Shown here piece by piece: positions 22,372 through 31,242 of a stretch of 64,000 nucleotides of DNA. Each line of letters begins with the position of its first letter. Within the stretch, counting starts at the first letter, position 1. The notes beneath the pieces were generated by a model. The model was given only the letters and a program-made list of their open reading frames with translations. It did not search any database and was not told the DNA's origin. The DNA is taken from assembly GCF_040548815.1 (NCBI RefSeq), contig NZ_JBEPSM010000004.1, positions 62,001 to 126,000 of the forward strand, in the 5' to 3' direction. Both the position numbers and the translations under genes were made by a program. Source of the DNA: Kaistia defluvii. Its GTDB lineage: Bacteria > Pseudomonadota > Alphaproteobacteria > Rhizobiales > Kaistiaceae.

Positions 22372-22931
22372 CAACGGTAGACGCGGAAGGGTGAGAGCAG
22401 CGCTTCGACGGCGAAGGGCAACTGGTTGACTGCATTGCCGATACTGACGGCCTCACGCGCCTCGTACCACTGACCCACCAGCAGCAGGATCGCTTGTCTG
22501 ATGGGAGGCGGGACCTCTGGGTAACCGGCACGATAGCGGACCCGAACAGCATCAACGTCAGAACGAGCGCTGGGCCAGCTCTCGCCATAGGCGAGCGCCA
22601 GCCGGGGTCGCGATGGCTGACCAGTGACGCGGTAGAGGGTGCTGATAGCTGGTTTGCTCTCACCCCTTTCGTCGACATATTCAACCGCGTCGATCTCTAT
22701 GACCGGCGCCATCAGCTCCATGTGGTCGCAGAATTCAGAGAAACGTGTCTCCAGATCCTGCTCGCCGATGGCCCGGCCGAGCCAGCCCGCAGGGCCATCG
22801 ATCCAGGCTGTTGCCGCGGCGACGAGCGCCTCGACATAGACCTTCTCGTCCTCGCCATCGAGCCGTAGATGCGCGCTGACCTGCTCCCAAGAGACGACCG
22901 GCTCCGGCGCGGTGATAACGACGGTACTCAT
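22371..22931 (-). CDS. Head-tail connector protein (gp6-like)
   Basis: From ATG 22931 the protein has 186 residues. VSWEQVSAHLRLDGEDEKVYVEALVAAATAWIDG is the typical first helical pair of gp6-like adaptors, and PPPIRQAILLLVGQWYEARE the last helix. Twelve or so copies form the ring under the portal. An upstream TTG (22937) could extend it by two residues only. Confidence 0.9.
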   Translation of the reverse strand: MSTVVITAPEPVVSWEQVSAHLRLDGEDEKVYVEALVAAATAWIDGPAGWLGRAIGEQDLETRFSEFCDHMELMAPVIEIDAVEYVDERGESKPAISTLYRVTGQPSRPRLALAYGESWPSARSDVDAVRVRYRAGYPEVPPPIRQAILLLVGQWYEAREAVSIGNAVNQLPFAVEALLSPFRVYR

Positions 22932-22933
22932 GG

Positions 22934-23137
22934 TCAAGTGGCCTTATTGGTGGGCGCCTGTTCGGCCTTGTTGCTGACCGGCGGCGCCGCCTTGTTCTTC
23001 GCCGGCTTGGCGGCCTTGCCGGACGGCGCGAGCGTGGTGCCGATCAGGTGCGCCACATCACCACGCTGGGCTTCGCGGGTCTCGCCGACCTTGTAGAAGC
23101 GATCGCCCAGATGCTCTCGGATGACCTTGAATTTCAT
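22934..23137 (-). CDS. Small basic phage protein after the capsid gene
   Basis: From ATG 23137 (AGGAG upstream) the 67 residues begin MKFKVIREHLGDRFYKVGETREAQRGDVAHLI and end in an alanine/lysine-rich unstructured tail. Proteins with this start, coded directly after the major capsid gene, are common in HK97-like prophages; some bind the capsid or DNA. No function is assigned. Confidence 0.65.
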   Translation of the reverse strand: MKFKVIREHLGDRFYKVGETREAQRGDVAHLIGTTLAPSGKAAKPAKNKAAPPVSNKAEQAPTNKAT

Positions 23138-23208
23138 GATGGTGATCTCCTGCGGAGGGGAAAGAAGCCGGCCGAATGGTCGGCTTCCCTGCACGAACGC
23201 CGCGGCGG

Positions 23209-24519
23209 TTACGTCACGCGACCGAAGTCGCCGTAAATGAACGACTCGGACCGGTAGACGGCGAGTGCCAGCCGCTCTTCCGCCAGGATGGTGACGAGGT
23301 TCTTCGTGAAATCGTCGTTGACGTAGCCCGTCTCGACGCGGGCATCCCAACGATCGAACAGCTGCGCGCCGAGACGGAAAGCACCCGTGAGCACCTTGTC
23401 GACAGACATCGCCGGGGTCGCGACCACCGGAAGACCCCAGAGCGTCGGAGACAGGCCACCCTGGGGATTGCCGATGATGTACTGCCCAGTCGTGTCCTTC
23501 AGGAGCTCGATCCAGGCCCAGTCGGACGGGTGCATGACCGTGCCGGTGGACGGGAACTCCGCCAATGCCGCCTGCAGATGCATGAGGCGGATCATGTCGA
23601 TGCTGGTCGCGCCGCTGACCGTAATGGGCGCCGAATAGGCAGTGGCCTGCGGAATGATGCCGTTCAGGTTCTGGCCGGTTCCGTCACCGTTGAGCAGCTG
23701 CGCTTCCTCGACATAGGCGAGGCCGTAGAGGAGACGCTCGTCGATGTAGGAGGTGAGCTGGGCGACGTCGTCCAGGATCTGGCGCGACGCTTTCATCCAG
23801 TGCGCAATGACCTTGGCCGACGTCGTGACCAGCGAGAGCTGGATATCGGACCCGGGCTTTGCCGCACCCTCCGCCACCGGCGCCGCGGAGTTCGTGAAGC
23901 CGGTTTCCTTCACATATTCCAGGGCGCTGCCGTCCATGCGACCGGGCGAGATCAGATCGCGAACGGTAAGCCGGCGCTGAGGCAGTTCATTGATGCCTGC
24001 CAGCCGCGTCGGCGCGACGGCTGCGCCCGCCGAGCCGGCCGCATTGCTGGTTGCCGAAGTGATCGTCGCCTTGATCTGCAGATCGGCCTTGCTGGTACGG
24101 CCGAACTTGGAGTCTGCGAAGGCCTTGAAGTTGTCGCTCTCGACAAACTGCTGTCCGAACGACTTGTGAGCCTCGCCATCACTGCCGCCGCCGCTGCGCG
24201 CCAGCTTCTGCTCGATCTCGGCGATCTGCTCGCCGAGCCCGTTCATCTTGGTGAGCGCTTCGTCGGCCTTCTGCTTGATGCCTTCCGTCAGCTGCTCGCC
24301 AGACTTGGCCTTGCCGAGCGCTTCCTCGGCGATTTCCTTGACCTTGTCGAACGACTTCTGGAAGTCGGCCTTGATCTCGGTCGCAAGCTCGGACGCGCTC
24401 TTGGAGTCGTGATCGGGTGCGCGCATGTAGCGGCCCGCCGCGCGTTCCATCGGGGTCATACGGCCAAGCAGCAGGGCTGCGCCGGCCATGGCGAACATGG
24501 CACGCTTGTGCATAAACAT
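23209..24519 (-). CDS. Major capsid protein, HK97 fold
   Basis: A 436-residue protein with the HK97 layout: a helical delta-like N-terminus (about residues 40-120, including IAEEALGKAKSGEQLTEGIKQKADEALTKMNGLGEQI), removed by the protease in HK97, then the coat domain with RRLTVRDLISPGRMDGSALEYVKETGFTN, ASRQILDDVAQLTSYIDERLLYGL, EEAQLLNGDGTGQNLNGI and the end FDRWDARVETGYVNDDFTKNLVTILAEERLALAVYR. The ribosome site GGAGAG lies before ATG 24519. Neighbour to the protease gene, as usual. Confidence 0.95.
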   Translation of the reverse strand: MFMHKRAMFAMAGAALLLGRMTPMERAAGRYMRAPDHDSKSASELATEIKADFQKSFDKVKEIAEEALGKAKSGEQLTEGIKQKADEALTKMNGLGEQIAEIEQKLARSGGGSDGEAHKSFGQQFVESDNFKAFADSKFGRTSKADLQIKATITSATSNAAGSAGAAVAPTRLAGINELPQRRLTVRDLISPGRMDGSALEYVKETGFTNSAAPVAEGAAKPGSDIQLSLVTTSAKVIAHWMKASRQILDDVAQLTSYIDERLLYGLAYVEEAQLLNGDGTGQNLNGIIPQATAYSAPITVSGATSIDMIRLMHLQAALAEFPSTGTVMHPSDWAWIELLKDTTGQYIIGNPQGGLSPTLWGLPVVATPAMSVDKVLTGAFRLGAQLFDRWDARVETGYVNDDFTKNLVTILAEERLALAVYRSESFIYGDFGRVT

Positions 24520-24548
24520 GGATCTCTCCAGAGATTGAGGGATGGGGC

Positions 24549-25247
24549 CTAGCCCCGGAGGGCTCGCAGGAATGCGAGCGGATCATCCGCTTTGGCAGGC
24601 TCCCCCTGCCCCTTCAGGTGGAGGCGCGCGGCACGCTCCGCCTGCGAATTCGAGAAGCCCAATCCCTTGAGCCAGGTCTCGAATTCTCGTTCTGTCAGCC
24701 GGTCCCCGGCCTTCAGCTTTTCCGTCAATTCATGGGCCTGCTTGGCAGCCTTGACGCTGCCGATCGTGGCGCTGTCATTGGCGCCGATCGACACCACCGA
24801 GACCTCTTTCAGGTCCAGTTTTTCCAGCGTCCAGATGCCGGTCTCGGTGTCGACCGAGTACTCCTTGATCCGGTAGCCGATCGAAAGGCCGTCGATATCG
24901 CGCTCTTTCAGAAGCTCATAGGCTTCGCGAGCGCGCTGCACCCCCATGTTCAGCTTGCCGCGGAGTAGAAGCCCCCGGGCGTCTTCCTTGGCCTCCAACC
25001 ACTTGCCGATCGGCTCACGGGCGTCGTGCTGCCAGAACATCTTCGGCATGGTGCCCGCGGCAGCGTGGACTGCGAGGCTGTCTGCAAAGGCCCCTGCCGC
25101 GATCACATCGCCATAGCTGTCCGGCTCGCCACCGAAGGTGCTGCCATAGCCCTCAAACTCGCCGGTATCCTTCAGCGCCTTGATTTCCAAGCATGGTGCG
25201 GCCTGATTGAACTGCAGCCCGGAGTCCTTCGTGCGAAACAAAGTCAT
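24549..25247 (-). CDS. HK97-family prohead protease
   Basis: The 232 residues contain the family core: FEGYGSTFGGEPDSYGDVIAAGAF at about residues 32-55, MPKMFWQHDAREPIGKW with the catalytic His, and YELLKERDIDGLSIGYRI with the catalytic Ser. It processes the capsid protein delta domain during head maturation. The gene overlaps the portal gene by four bases. The C-terminal 60 residues are a helical tail not part of the protease core. Confidence 0.93.
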   Translation of the reverse strand: MTLFRTKDSGLQFNQAAPCLEIKALKDTGEFEGYGSTFGGEPDSYGDVIAAGAFADSLAVHAAAGTMPKMFWQHDAREPIGKWLEAKEDARGLLLRGKLNMGVQRAREAYELLKERDIDGLSIGYRIKEYSVDTETGIWTLEKLDLKEVSVVSIGANDSATIGSVKAAKQAHELTEKLKAGDRLTEREFETWLKGLGFSNSQAERAARLHLKGQGEPAKADDPLAFLRALRG

Positions 25248-26494
25248 TCGTCATCCTCCAGGGCGGGGCCGCCATTGTCACCGATGCCTCGGGTCTCGGT
25301 GATCGGAACGTTCTGCATTTGCATGCGGGGGACCTCGCCGCCGGAAACCGGCGGCAGACCTTCCAGCGCACGCACCTCGTTGATGGTCATCCAGCCATTC
25401 GACAGCGCGGACTGGTAGAAGGCGGAGCGCCCGGCGCTATCGCCGCGCAGTAGACCCTCAAGATTGAATTTGATGGTGATGCCCGCGGCACGATCGGCGG
25501 CGGTCAGAAGTTGCTTGACGACCGCCTGCTCGATCCGCTTCAGGCGGCGACGCAAGGTGAATTTCTGCAGCAGCTGGCCCTGCTGTTCGACGCCGGTCGG
25601 CCAGCTGGTGGTCTTGGACGTGTGACCGACCATGACCGGCGGCACGCCAAAGAAGCGGCAGATTTCCTCGACCGAGAAGCTGCGCGTCTCCAGCATCTGC
25701 GCATCCTCCGGGCTGATGGTGATCTGGTTCCAGGTGGAACCGCCCTCGAGCAGCATCGGTCGGCCGGCATTGATAGAGCCCGCATATTTCTCCATCAGCA
25801 CCTTTTCGGCGATGTCACGTTGTTCCTGCGTCAGCCACTTCTCGAAGGTGACGACACCGGAGGGGCGCAAGCCATTTGCGAACATCTTGGCGGCGGCGCG
25901 GTCTGCGGCGCGCGCCGAAGAGAAGGCCTGGCGTCCGAACTGCAGCGTCGACATTCCGCCCAGCGGATTGCCGCCCGGGCCGCGGATATGCAGCATCGTC
26001 CGATCGGTTTCTACATAGCTCTTGCCTGCATCCGACCACCGATACTCGATCGTTCCATCACGAAGCCGGCGGCGGCTCACAAGGTCCGGGGCAACCGGGA
26101 CGATTGACAGGATCCTCGCGCCGGACCGTTCGACCCGAGCGATGCCGTCGCCATGAAGCTCGATCGATGCAGCCAGAAAGTCCCAGAAGTCGACGGCGGT
26201 CTGGTCGTAGTTCGGGCTGTCGTGCAGCAGGCGGTAAAGCGGGTGGTCATCGGCCGGAACTGGCGTGCCGTCCGGACCATTCCGATACACCACCAGCGGG
26301 AGGGACGAGATCGTTCCGGCGAGAAGATTGACGCAACCCCAGACCGCAGACAGAGCCATAGCGCTGGATTCGGTGACGATCTCCCCGGCATCGCCCATGT
26401 GACCGGACGCTGCCCAGCCCTCGGAATTTCGAAACGAAAGCTGCCGCACGACGGCCTGGGCGGCCTTCAGGGCGAAGTTGCGAAGTGGGTTCAC
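25244..26494 (-). CDS. Phage portal protein (HK97 type)
   Basis: The 416-residue protein starts at GTG 26494 (GTGA overlap with terminase). It shows the portal pattern: AVWGCVNLLAGTISSLPLVVYR near residues 48-70, DHPLYRLLHDSPNYDQTAVDFWDFL, LHIRGPGGNPLGGMS and RFFGVPPVMVGHTSKTTSWPTGVEQQ, all characteristic of the HK97/lambda-type portal family. Twelve copies form the DNA entry channel at the head vertex. Confidence 0.95.
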   Translation of the reverse strand: MNPLRNFALKAAQAVVRQLSFRNSEGWAASGHMGDAGEIVTESSAMALSAVWGCVNLLAGTISSLPLVVYRNGPDGTPVPADDHPLYRLLHDSPNYDQTAVDFWDFLAASIELHGDGIARVERSGARILSIVPVAPDLVSRRRLRDGTIEYRWSDAGKSYVETDRTMLHIRGPGGNPLGGMSTLQFGRQAFSSARAADRAAAKMFANGLRPSGVVTFEKWLTQEQRDIAEKVLMEKYAGSINAGRPMLLEGGSTWNQITISPEDAQMLETRSFSVEEICRFFGVPPVMVGHTSKTTSWPTGVEQQGQLLQKFTLRRRLKRIEQAVVKQLLTAADRAAGITIKFNLEGLLRGDSAGRSAFYQSALSNGWMTINEVRALEGLPPVSGGEVPRMQMQNVPITETRGIGDNGGPALEDDE

Positions 26495-28239
26495 GCTGCC
26501 CCCGCCAAGCTCTTGAAGTATTCGTCCATGCCGCCCTCTTCACCGCCGGCGATCGCCAGCCCTATGCCCATGACGCCGGCGGCGATGCCGTCGATCTTGT
26601 CGAGGGAGCTTTTCTTGTCCGGCACGTAGTTTAGATTGGCGTCGAAGCGCACCGTGCAGTGGCCGGCCATCCAGGCAAGCACTGGGTGCCCGCCATGTTC
26701 GATCTTGGTAGCGAAGACGAGCCGTTCCATTTCCTTCGTCGGTGCGCCGAGCGTTGCGTGCCCTTGGCGCATCTCGATCATCAGTTCGGCGTCGAGGCCC
26801 GCGGTCTGTAGATCGGCGACGAGTTTGGCGGCATTCCAGGGGTCATAGCCGAATGCCTGCAAGTCGAAGTCCCGACCGACTTGAATGACGTCTTCCATCA
26901 CGAAGTTCTGGTCCACAAAGTCGCCGGGCGTCGTGAAAAGCGCGCCATCAGCGACCCACTTCTGCCAGTTGACCCGCTTGTCAGCCGCCGCTCGCTCGCC
27001 CAGCGTGGCTTCCGGCACCCAGAATTTCGGGATGAGCACCCAGCGATCGTATGTGTCATCCGGCGGGATGGTGATCATTCTCGCCGTAATGTCCCGGGTG
27101 GCCGAGACGTCGCTAGTCACGAACGCCTTGCGGCCCTTGTGCAGCGCGTAGAGTTGCGGCCAGGACTTCGGGTCGACGGTGCAGGCTGCCCACCTATCGC
27201 GAGGGAGCCAGGCGGAAACCTGGTCCACCCACCGGTTCAGGTGGTAACACTGGAACACCGCCTCCGCCGCCGGGCGGCCCTTGGCTTTGCGATACTCACC
27301 GCGGAGATAGTCCAAGGTGGGCGTCAGGCCGAGGCTGGGATTCGCCTTTCGCCAGACTGCCTCGTCGTTCCAGTCGTCGTCGTCCGCGATGCCGAAATGG
27401 ACGACTAGCGTGGTCGCGTCGTCGAGGTCACCGCGCAAGATGGCGAGCGATTCCTCGAACCACTCATAGCCCGTCCGATTCTGCTTGCGGCCGGCGGTGG
27501 AAGCATACAGTTCGATGGGCTGCAGGCGGGCGCCCGTTCCCTGTCGGAGCGTATCGGCCAGCTCCCGGGTTTTCCATTCGTGAATCTCGTCGCCGAGAAT
27601 TACGGTCGGAGACCGACCATGCTTTCCATCGGGCGCTCCCGTCAGCAGCTGGCATAGCGAAGCGGTCTCGCGGAGGTAGATCCCTCGATCGGTGAAGGTG
27701 ACGCGCTCATTGCCTTGGCGATCATCCTTCAGGCCTTTCGCCTGCAGGATGACGTCCTTCATCTTCCCGAACGGGATGCGGCCTTGGTCCTCGTTGCGAC
27801 CGAACACGTATGCTTCGGCGCCAGGGATCTTCTCCATCACGAAGAAGAGCACGCCGAGTGTCGCCAGGAACTCCGACTTCCCGTTCTTACGCGGTATCCA
27901 TAGATCGAGACGCCGGAATAAGCGGACATGCTGGATGCCCGGCAGATGCGTCGCCGCGTCGATGATCTCGATCGGCTTTTTCCAGCCGACCAGCATCCGC
28001 ACGGTGATCTCCTGCCAAAGCAAGAGCTTGAACGGAACGCCCTTGAAACGGTCGTTCGTCAGCCTGAAGACGCGGGGCCAGTTGGCGACGATCGCGTCTG
28101 CCTTGGCGTGGTCGAACCACGCACCCTCCACGAGGGCCGCACGCCGCCAGGCGAGGACCGCCCACCGATAGTTTGGGTCGTCCGCAACCGGCGCCAGCCA
28201 CGATGGCAGCGCGCTCGGCGCCGCCTGGTTGCCGGGCAT
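26491..28239 (-). CDS. Terminase large subunit
   Basis: The 582-residue protein carries a P-loop-like ATPase motif (WIPRKNGKSEFLA, residues 115-127), a Walker B (VILGDEIHEW, with Asp217-Glu218) and a nuclease region in the C-terminal half (for example FVTSDVSATRDITARM with the catalytic acidic residue and AFGYDPWNAAKLVADL). This is the HK97-like TerL that cuts and pumps phage DNA. Start overlaps the small-subunit stop (TGATG). Confidence 0.95.
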   Translation of the reverse strand: MPGNQAAPSALPSWLAPVADDPNYRWAVLAWRRAALVEGAWFDHAKADAIVANWPRVFRLTNDRFKGVPFKLLLWQEITVRMLVGWKKPIEIIDAATHLPGIQHVRLFRRLDLWIPRKNGKSEFLATLGVLFFVMEKIPGAEAYVFGRNEDQGRIPFGKMKDVILQAKGLKDDRQGNERVTFTDRGIYLRETASLCQLLTGAPDGKHGRSPTVILGDEIHEWKTRELADTLRQGTGARLQPIELYASTAGRKQNRTGYEWFEESLAILRGDLDDATTLVVHFGIADDDDWNDEAVWRKANPSLGLTPTLDYLRGEYRKAKGRPAAEAVFQCYHLNRWVDQVSAWLPRDRWAACTVDPKSWPQLYALHKGRKAFVTSDVSATRDITARMITIPPDDTYDRWVLIPKFWVPEATLGERAAADKRVNWQKWVADGALFTTPGDFVDQNFVMEDVIQVGRDFDLQAFGYDPWNAAKLVADLQTAGLDAELMIEMRQGHATLGAPTKEMERLVFATKIEHGGHPVLAWMAGHCTVRFDANLNYVPDKKSSLDKIDGIAAGVMGIGLAIAGGEEGGMDEYFKSLAGAA

Positions 28240-28874
28240 CAGTTCACGCTTTGGCTCGGTGGAACGCTGTCGGCCTGATTCATGAGGTCGCTCGGATCCA
28301 GGTCGTCGCTGGCATCTTGGCCAGCCCCAGCCCCCGGCCCCATGCCCGGCAAATACGGCTGACGGCCCTGCCCCGCATTGAAGGTTTCAACCCGGGTCAG
28401 GTTGGTGTCCGAATACGGGGTGAAGCCATACTCAGCCTCGAGAAGGCGCATCGCAGTTTCGGCTTTTCCCATGAAGTCGATGCTGGGATGAGTGCGAATG
28501 ACGGTTTCGCCATCCCCCTTCTTGACCTTTATCGAGACCCCACCCTTCGGCAGGTCGCGACGCAGTTGCACCACCGAGGTGATGAACAGCTGCGTCCACA
28601 TACAATAGCGGACCAGGCCGGACATGAATGCCGGGCGCTGGCGACCGGAAGCCCTCAGGCTGTCCGCCTTCTCCTGCCAGATCTTGATCGCCTCGCGCCA
28701 ATAGGTTGGCGCTTCAAGAAACACGGCGGGCACCGGATAAGGACCAGTCGCCGGCATCGGTTCCTTGGCCGCCGCCTGGGCGGCGGCTTCGATCTCGCGT
28801 TCGACCGACTTCTTGCGCCGGCCGGGGAACCCTTGAGCGGCTTGCAGAAGCGGGTCCTGCTTTCTGCGGGCCAC
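28239..28874 (-). CDS. Terminase small subunit (P27-like)
   Basis: GTG 28874 is chosen because GAGG lies 6 nt upstream (a TTG at 28880 is also possible), giving 211 residues. The start ARRKQDPLLQAAQGFPGRRKKS and the helical core FLEAPTYWREAIKIWQEKADSL fit P27-type small terminases, which recognise the packaging site next to their own gene. The acidic, proline-rich end is variable. The 5' side is separated from the HNH gene by the inserted Abi-like gene. Confidence 0.85.
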   Translation of the reverse strand: MARRKQDPLLQAAQGFPGRRKKSVEREIEAAAQAAAKEPMPATGPYPVPAVFLEAPTYWREAIKIWQEKADSLRASGRQRPAFMSGLVRYCMWTQLFITSVVQLRRDLPKGGVSIKVKKGDGETVIRTHPSIDFMGKAETAMRLLEAEYGFTPYSDTNLTRVETFNAGQGRQPYLPGMGPGAGAGQDASDDLDPSDLMNQADSVPPSQSVN

Positions 28875-28880
28875 GACCAA

Positions 28881-29067
28881 CCTCAGTTTCTGGTACGGGA
28901 AAAAAAGTTACGCGCTGAAATTTCGCGCCGACAAAGAGTTTCTTAGACCGCCGGTCCGGACGGCAGGGCTTCCAGAGTTAGGACTCCCCCCCCAATGCGC
29001 GACCATGGCTTGACGTGACGCCGCGACGCGATGACATACTTGTTAAATTCCGAGGAGAACGAACAGC
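28881..29067. other. Non-coding interval beside terminase: candidate packaging site and promoter
   Basis: No gene is present. The region holds the palindrome GTCCGGAC inside GCCGGTCCGGACGGC (near 28952-28966), a run of eight C at 28984-28991, and a TTGACG ... CATACT promoter-like pair before the GTG of the Abi-like gene, which has GAGGAG upstream. HK97-like phages have their cos site next to the terminase genes, so this interval is the best place for one, but no cos consensus can be proved by eye. Confidence 0.35.
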
Positions 29068-29997
29068 GTGGCGCTACCCCAGCTCTACTCTCGTCGAAAA
29101 CGTCAGTCAGAGGCCAAAGAGGCTGACGTCTATCAATATGAGAAGATACCTGAGCATCTGCGCATCCAAGTGGTGCAGATTATCGGAGATGGTCTTGGTC
29201 CATACTCTAATAGTCGAAATTTTCCTTCTTCCACGGCGCCGCTATATGACCATATCGTCAAGACGATGCGCCGCGAGATAGGAGTTCACCAACTATCAGG
29301 CGGGTATGAGCCCGATGTAGAACTCTTTAGATGGTTGGAATTAACCAACGATCTAGATGCTTGGATCGACGCCGTTGAACTCTCATTGACCGTGATCGAT
29401 CGCATCGTTCGTGAATCTTGGCACTCCTACAGCAGCATCGTGCGTTCAACACCGGACAACGTGATCGAGGAAATAAACGCTCGATTCCGTGAGGCAGGCT
29501 TTGGCTTCCAGTTCAACGAAGGTGAAATGATCCGAGTTGATTCTGTGATCATTCACCAAGAAGTAGTCCTGCCCGTACTTCACCTTTTGCGCGAACCGCG
29601 CTTTGAAGCAGCCGAGAATGAATACAGAGAGGCGCATGCCGCGTACCGAAATGGCAAGTTGGAGGACAGCCTAGTAGGCTGCGCGCGAGCCTTGGAAAGC
29701 GTTCTCAAGGTCATTGGAGCGAAACGCGGCTGGGACATCAAAGAGAACGACGCAGCGAGCAGGCTGATCCACGCTGCGGCGGAAAGTGGATTTTTGCCTT
29801 CTTTTCACCGAACGGCACTGAACCATCTCGTAGGGCTAATCGAAAGCTCTACCCCAACCGTCCGCAACAAGATGGGCGGGCATGGCGCAGGAACTGAGCC
29901 ACGCGCGGTCCCTAGACATCTCGCGGCGTATCAACTTCATCAAACCGCTGCAGTGTTGTTATTTTTGGCTGAACAAGACGAGCTCCTCGACTCGTAG
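29068..29997 (+). CDS. Abortive-infection-like protein (AbiJ-NTD4 / STM4504-CBY_0614 type)
   Basis: The 309-residue protein starts at GTG 29068. Residues 4-45 (PQLYSRRKRQSEAKEADVYQ followed by YEKIPEHLRIQVVQIIGDGLGPY) look like the AbiJ N-terminal domain 4, and residues 185-305 (EYREAHAAYRNGKLEDSLVG, CARALESVLKVI, IESSTPTVRNKMGGHGAG, AVLLFLAEQ) look like the C-terminal domain common in abortive-infection proteins. The gene is on the opposite strand to all its neighbours, splits HNH from terminase, and is more A/T-rich than they are. It is therefore best read as an independently expressed phage-defence cargo gene. Effector activity is not visible from motifs. Confidence 0.7.
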   Translation: MALPQLYSRRKRQSEAKEADVYQYEKIPEHLRIQVVQIIGDGLGPYSNSRNFPSSTAPLYDHIVKTMRREIGVHQLSGGYEPDVELFRWLELTNDLDAWIDAVELSLTVIDRIVRESWHSYSSIVRSTPDNVIEEINARFREAGFGFQFNEGEMIRVDSVIIHQEVVLPVLHLLREPRFEAAENEYREAHAAYRNGKLEDSLVGCARALESVLKVIGAKRGWDIKENDAASRLIHAAAESGFLPSFHRTALNHLVGLIESSTPTVRNKMGGHGAGTEPRAVPRHLAAYQLHQTAAVLLFLAEQDELLDS

Positions 29998-30396
29998 TCA
30001 CGCCCTGAGCGCGAGGGTGACCGCGATCGCCGCGGGGCTGTCTAGCCTAAGGTCGGCGGCAGCGAGGCTGCCACGCGCGAACCTATCCTCGAGGCGCTGC
30101 TTCACCACGTCGTGGTGCCACTTGCAGCAGCCCTGCCATTTCGACGTATCCCAGAACCTATCGCTGTCACCGTGGTGCGGCTCGACGTGGTCGACGATGA
30201 CGGCAGGCTCGATACGCCCGACCGCCTCGCACCCAACGCAAAGAGGCGACCGCATGAGGAACGTCCGGCGCGCCTTCTCCCATCGCACGTTGTAGCCACG
30301 CTCTCGAGCGCTGCCCCGGTGCCGGTCATAGGTGCGGTTCTGTTCGACCCGCGTCGGCAGGTGGGAGGGACGGAACACCGTCGGGCGCTTCGACAT
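29998..30396 (-). CDS. HNH endonuclease (packaging-associated)
   Basis: From ATG 30396 the protein has 132 residues with RGYNVRWEKARRTFLMRSPLC near the start, two zinc-type cysteines (CVGC), then VDHVEPHHGDSDRFWD and QGCCKWHHDVVKQRLED, the HNH core (His, Asn/Asp, His). In HK97-like phages such an HNH protein works with the terminase in cos cleavage. Its normal neighbour TerS is one gene away because the Abi-like gene is inserted between them. GGAGG lies only one base before the chosen ATG, so the true start may differ. Confidence 0.88.
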   Translation of the reverse strand: MSKRPTVFRPSHLPTRVEQNRTYDRHRGSARERGYNVRWEKARRTFLMRSPLCVGCEAVGRIEPAVIVDHVEPHHGDSDRFWDTSKWQGCCKWHHDVVKQRLEDRFARGSLAAADLRLDSPAAIAVTLALRA

Positions 30397-30411
30397 ACCT
30401 CCCGACAAACG

Positions 30412-30441
30412 AAAGCCCGGTCTGCATCTCTGCATCCGGGC
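30412..30441 (-). terminator. Hairpin terminator after the NusG-like gene
   Basis: GCCCGG (30415-30420) and CCGGGC (30436-30441) flank a 15-nt loop; the minus-strand RNA continues TTTCGTTTG. It lies between the NusG-like gene and the HNH gene, i.e. at the early/late border where an antiterminator would act. The rest of 30442-30552 shows nothing I can call. Confidence 0.5.
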
Positions 30442-30552
30442 CATACTTCGTCTCTGGTGAAGAACGGTTCGTGCCGTCTTCCGGGGGGACCGACCTCGCT
30501 CAGAGCCTAGGGCTGCGATGGTGTTCCAGTCACTCTCGTCCGCCCCAATTCG

Positions 30553-31242
30553 CTATGCCAGAACCTCGATGTGGTCAAGTGGCATGGAAACCGGCGTATT
30601 GCCACCGAATACGAACACCTCGCAGATGACAGTCACAGGGTCGCCTCCGTTGACCACCACGCCAGCAAAGGATGCGAAGGGTCCCGACACAACCCGGATC
30701 TTGGTTCCGGCCTTTGGCTTCAAGGCCTTAGCTGGCTTCGCCTCGTCGAACGTGCCGCGTTCTTCGATGCCCTTCATACCGGAAATCACGTCGTCGGCCA
30801 GCCTCACGACCTCGCTGCTATTGTGCCGGATGACCGCCGCGACCCCCGGGATATCCGTCAGATCCCACCACGTTCCCCGACGCGGATCGATCGCGACGAA
30901 CACGTATTGCGGATAGAGCGGCACGCTGATTCGCTGCAGGGTAGGCTCGGGCTTGCGCCATGCCTTGCCCTTGCGCAGCTTCGACTGGGTGCGATCCGCC
31001 CGCAGCCCCCCTCGCCGCTTCACCGAAACCCATCGCTGCACCATCGGCCGATAGACCGTATAGCCGCGCCTCTCCAGGGCCATCGTCGCGCGGCTGTCGC
31101 CGCCCGCCACATAGACGATGTACCAGCCACAGGAGCCTGGCACGAACGACGCCAGCGCCCGGCCGCGCGCGGCAGGCTCGACGATATCGCCCACCCGCCA
31201 GATCTTGTCATTCATCGTGAGCCTCGCCATTGCCATCGTCAT
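30553..31242 (-). CDS. Phage-encoded NusG/RfaH-like transcription elongation factor
   Basis: The 229-residue protein has a NusG N-terminal (NGN) domain (GWYIVYVAGGDSRATMALER then RGYTVYRPMVQRW, and LYPQYVFVAID...WWDLTDIPGVAAVIRHN; residues about 38-150) and a KOW-type end (KPKAGTKIRVVSGPFASFAGVVV, about 180-215). Charged linkers RRGGLRADRTQSKLRKGKAW between beta strands are an insertion. Start uncertain: ATG 31242 overlaps the upstream stop; ATG 31215 is an alternative. It sits just before HNH, terminase and the whole late operon, a good place for an antiterminator of late transcription. Role inferred. Confidence 0.85.
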   Translation of the reverse strand: MTMAMARLTMNDKIWRVGDIVEPAARGRALASFVPGSCGWYIVYVAGGDSRATMALERRGYTVYRPMVQRWVSVKRRGGLRADRTQSKLRKGKAWRKPEPTLQRISVPLYPQYVFVAIDPRRGTWWDLTDIPGVAAVIRHNSSEVVRLADDVISGMKGIEERGTFDEAKPAKALKPKAGTKIRVVSGPFASFAGVVVNGGDPVTVICEVFVFGGNTPVSMPLDHIEVLA

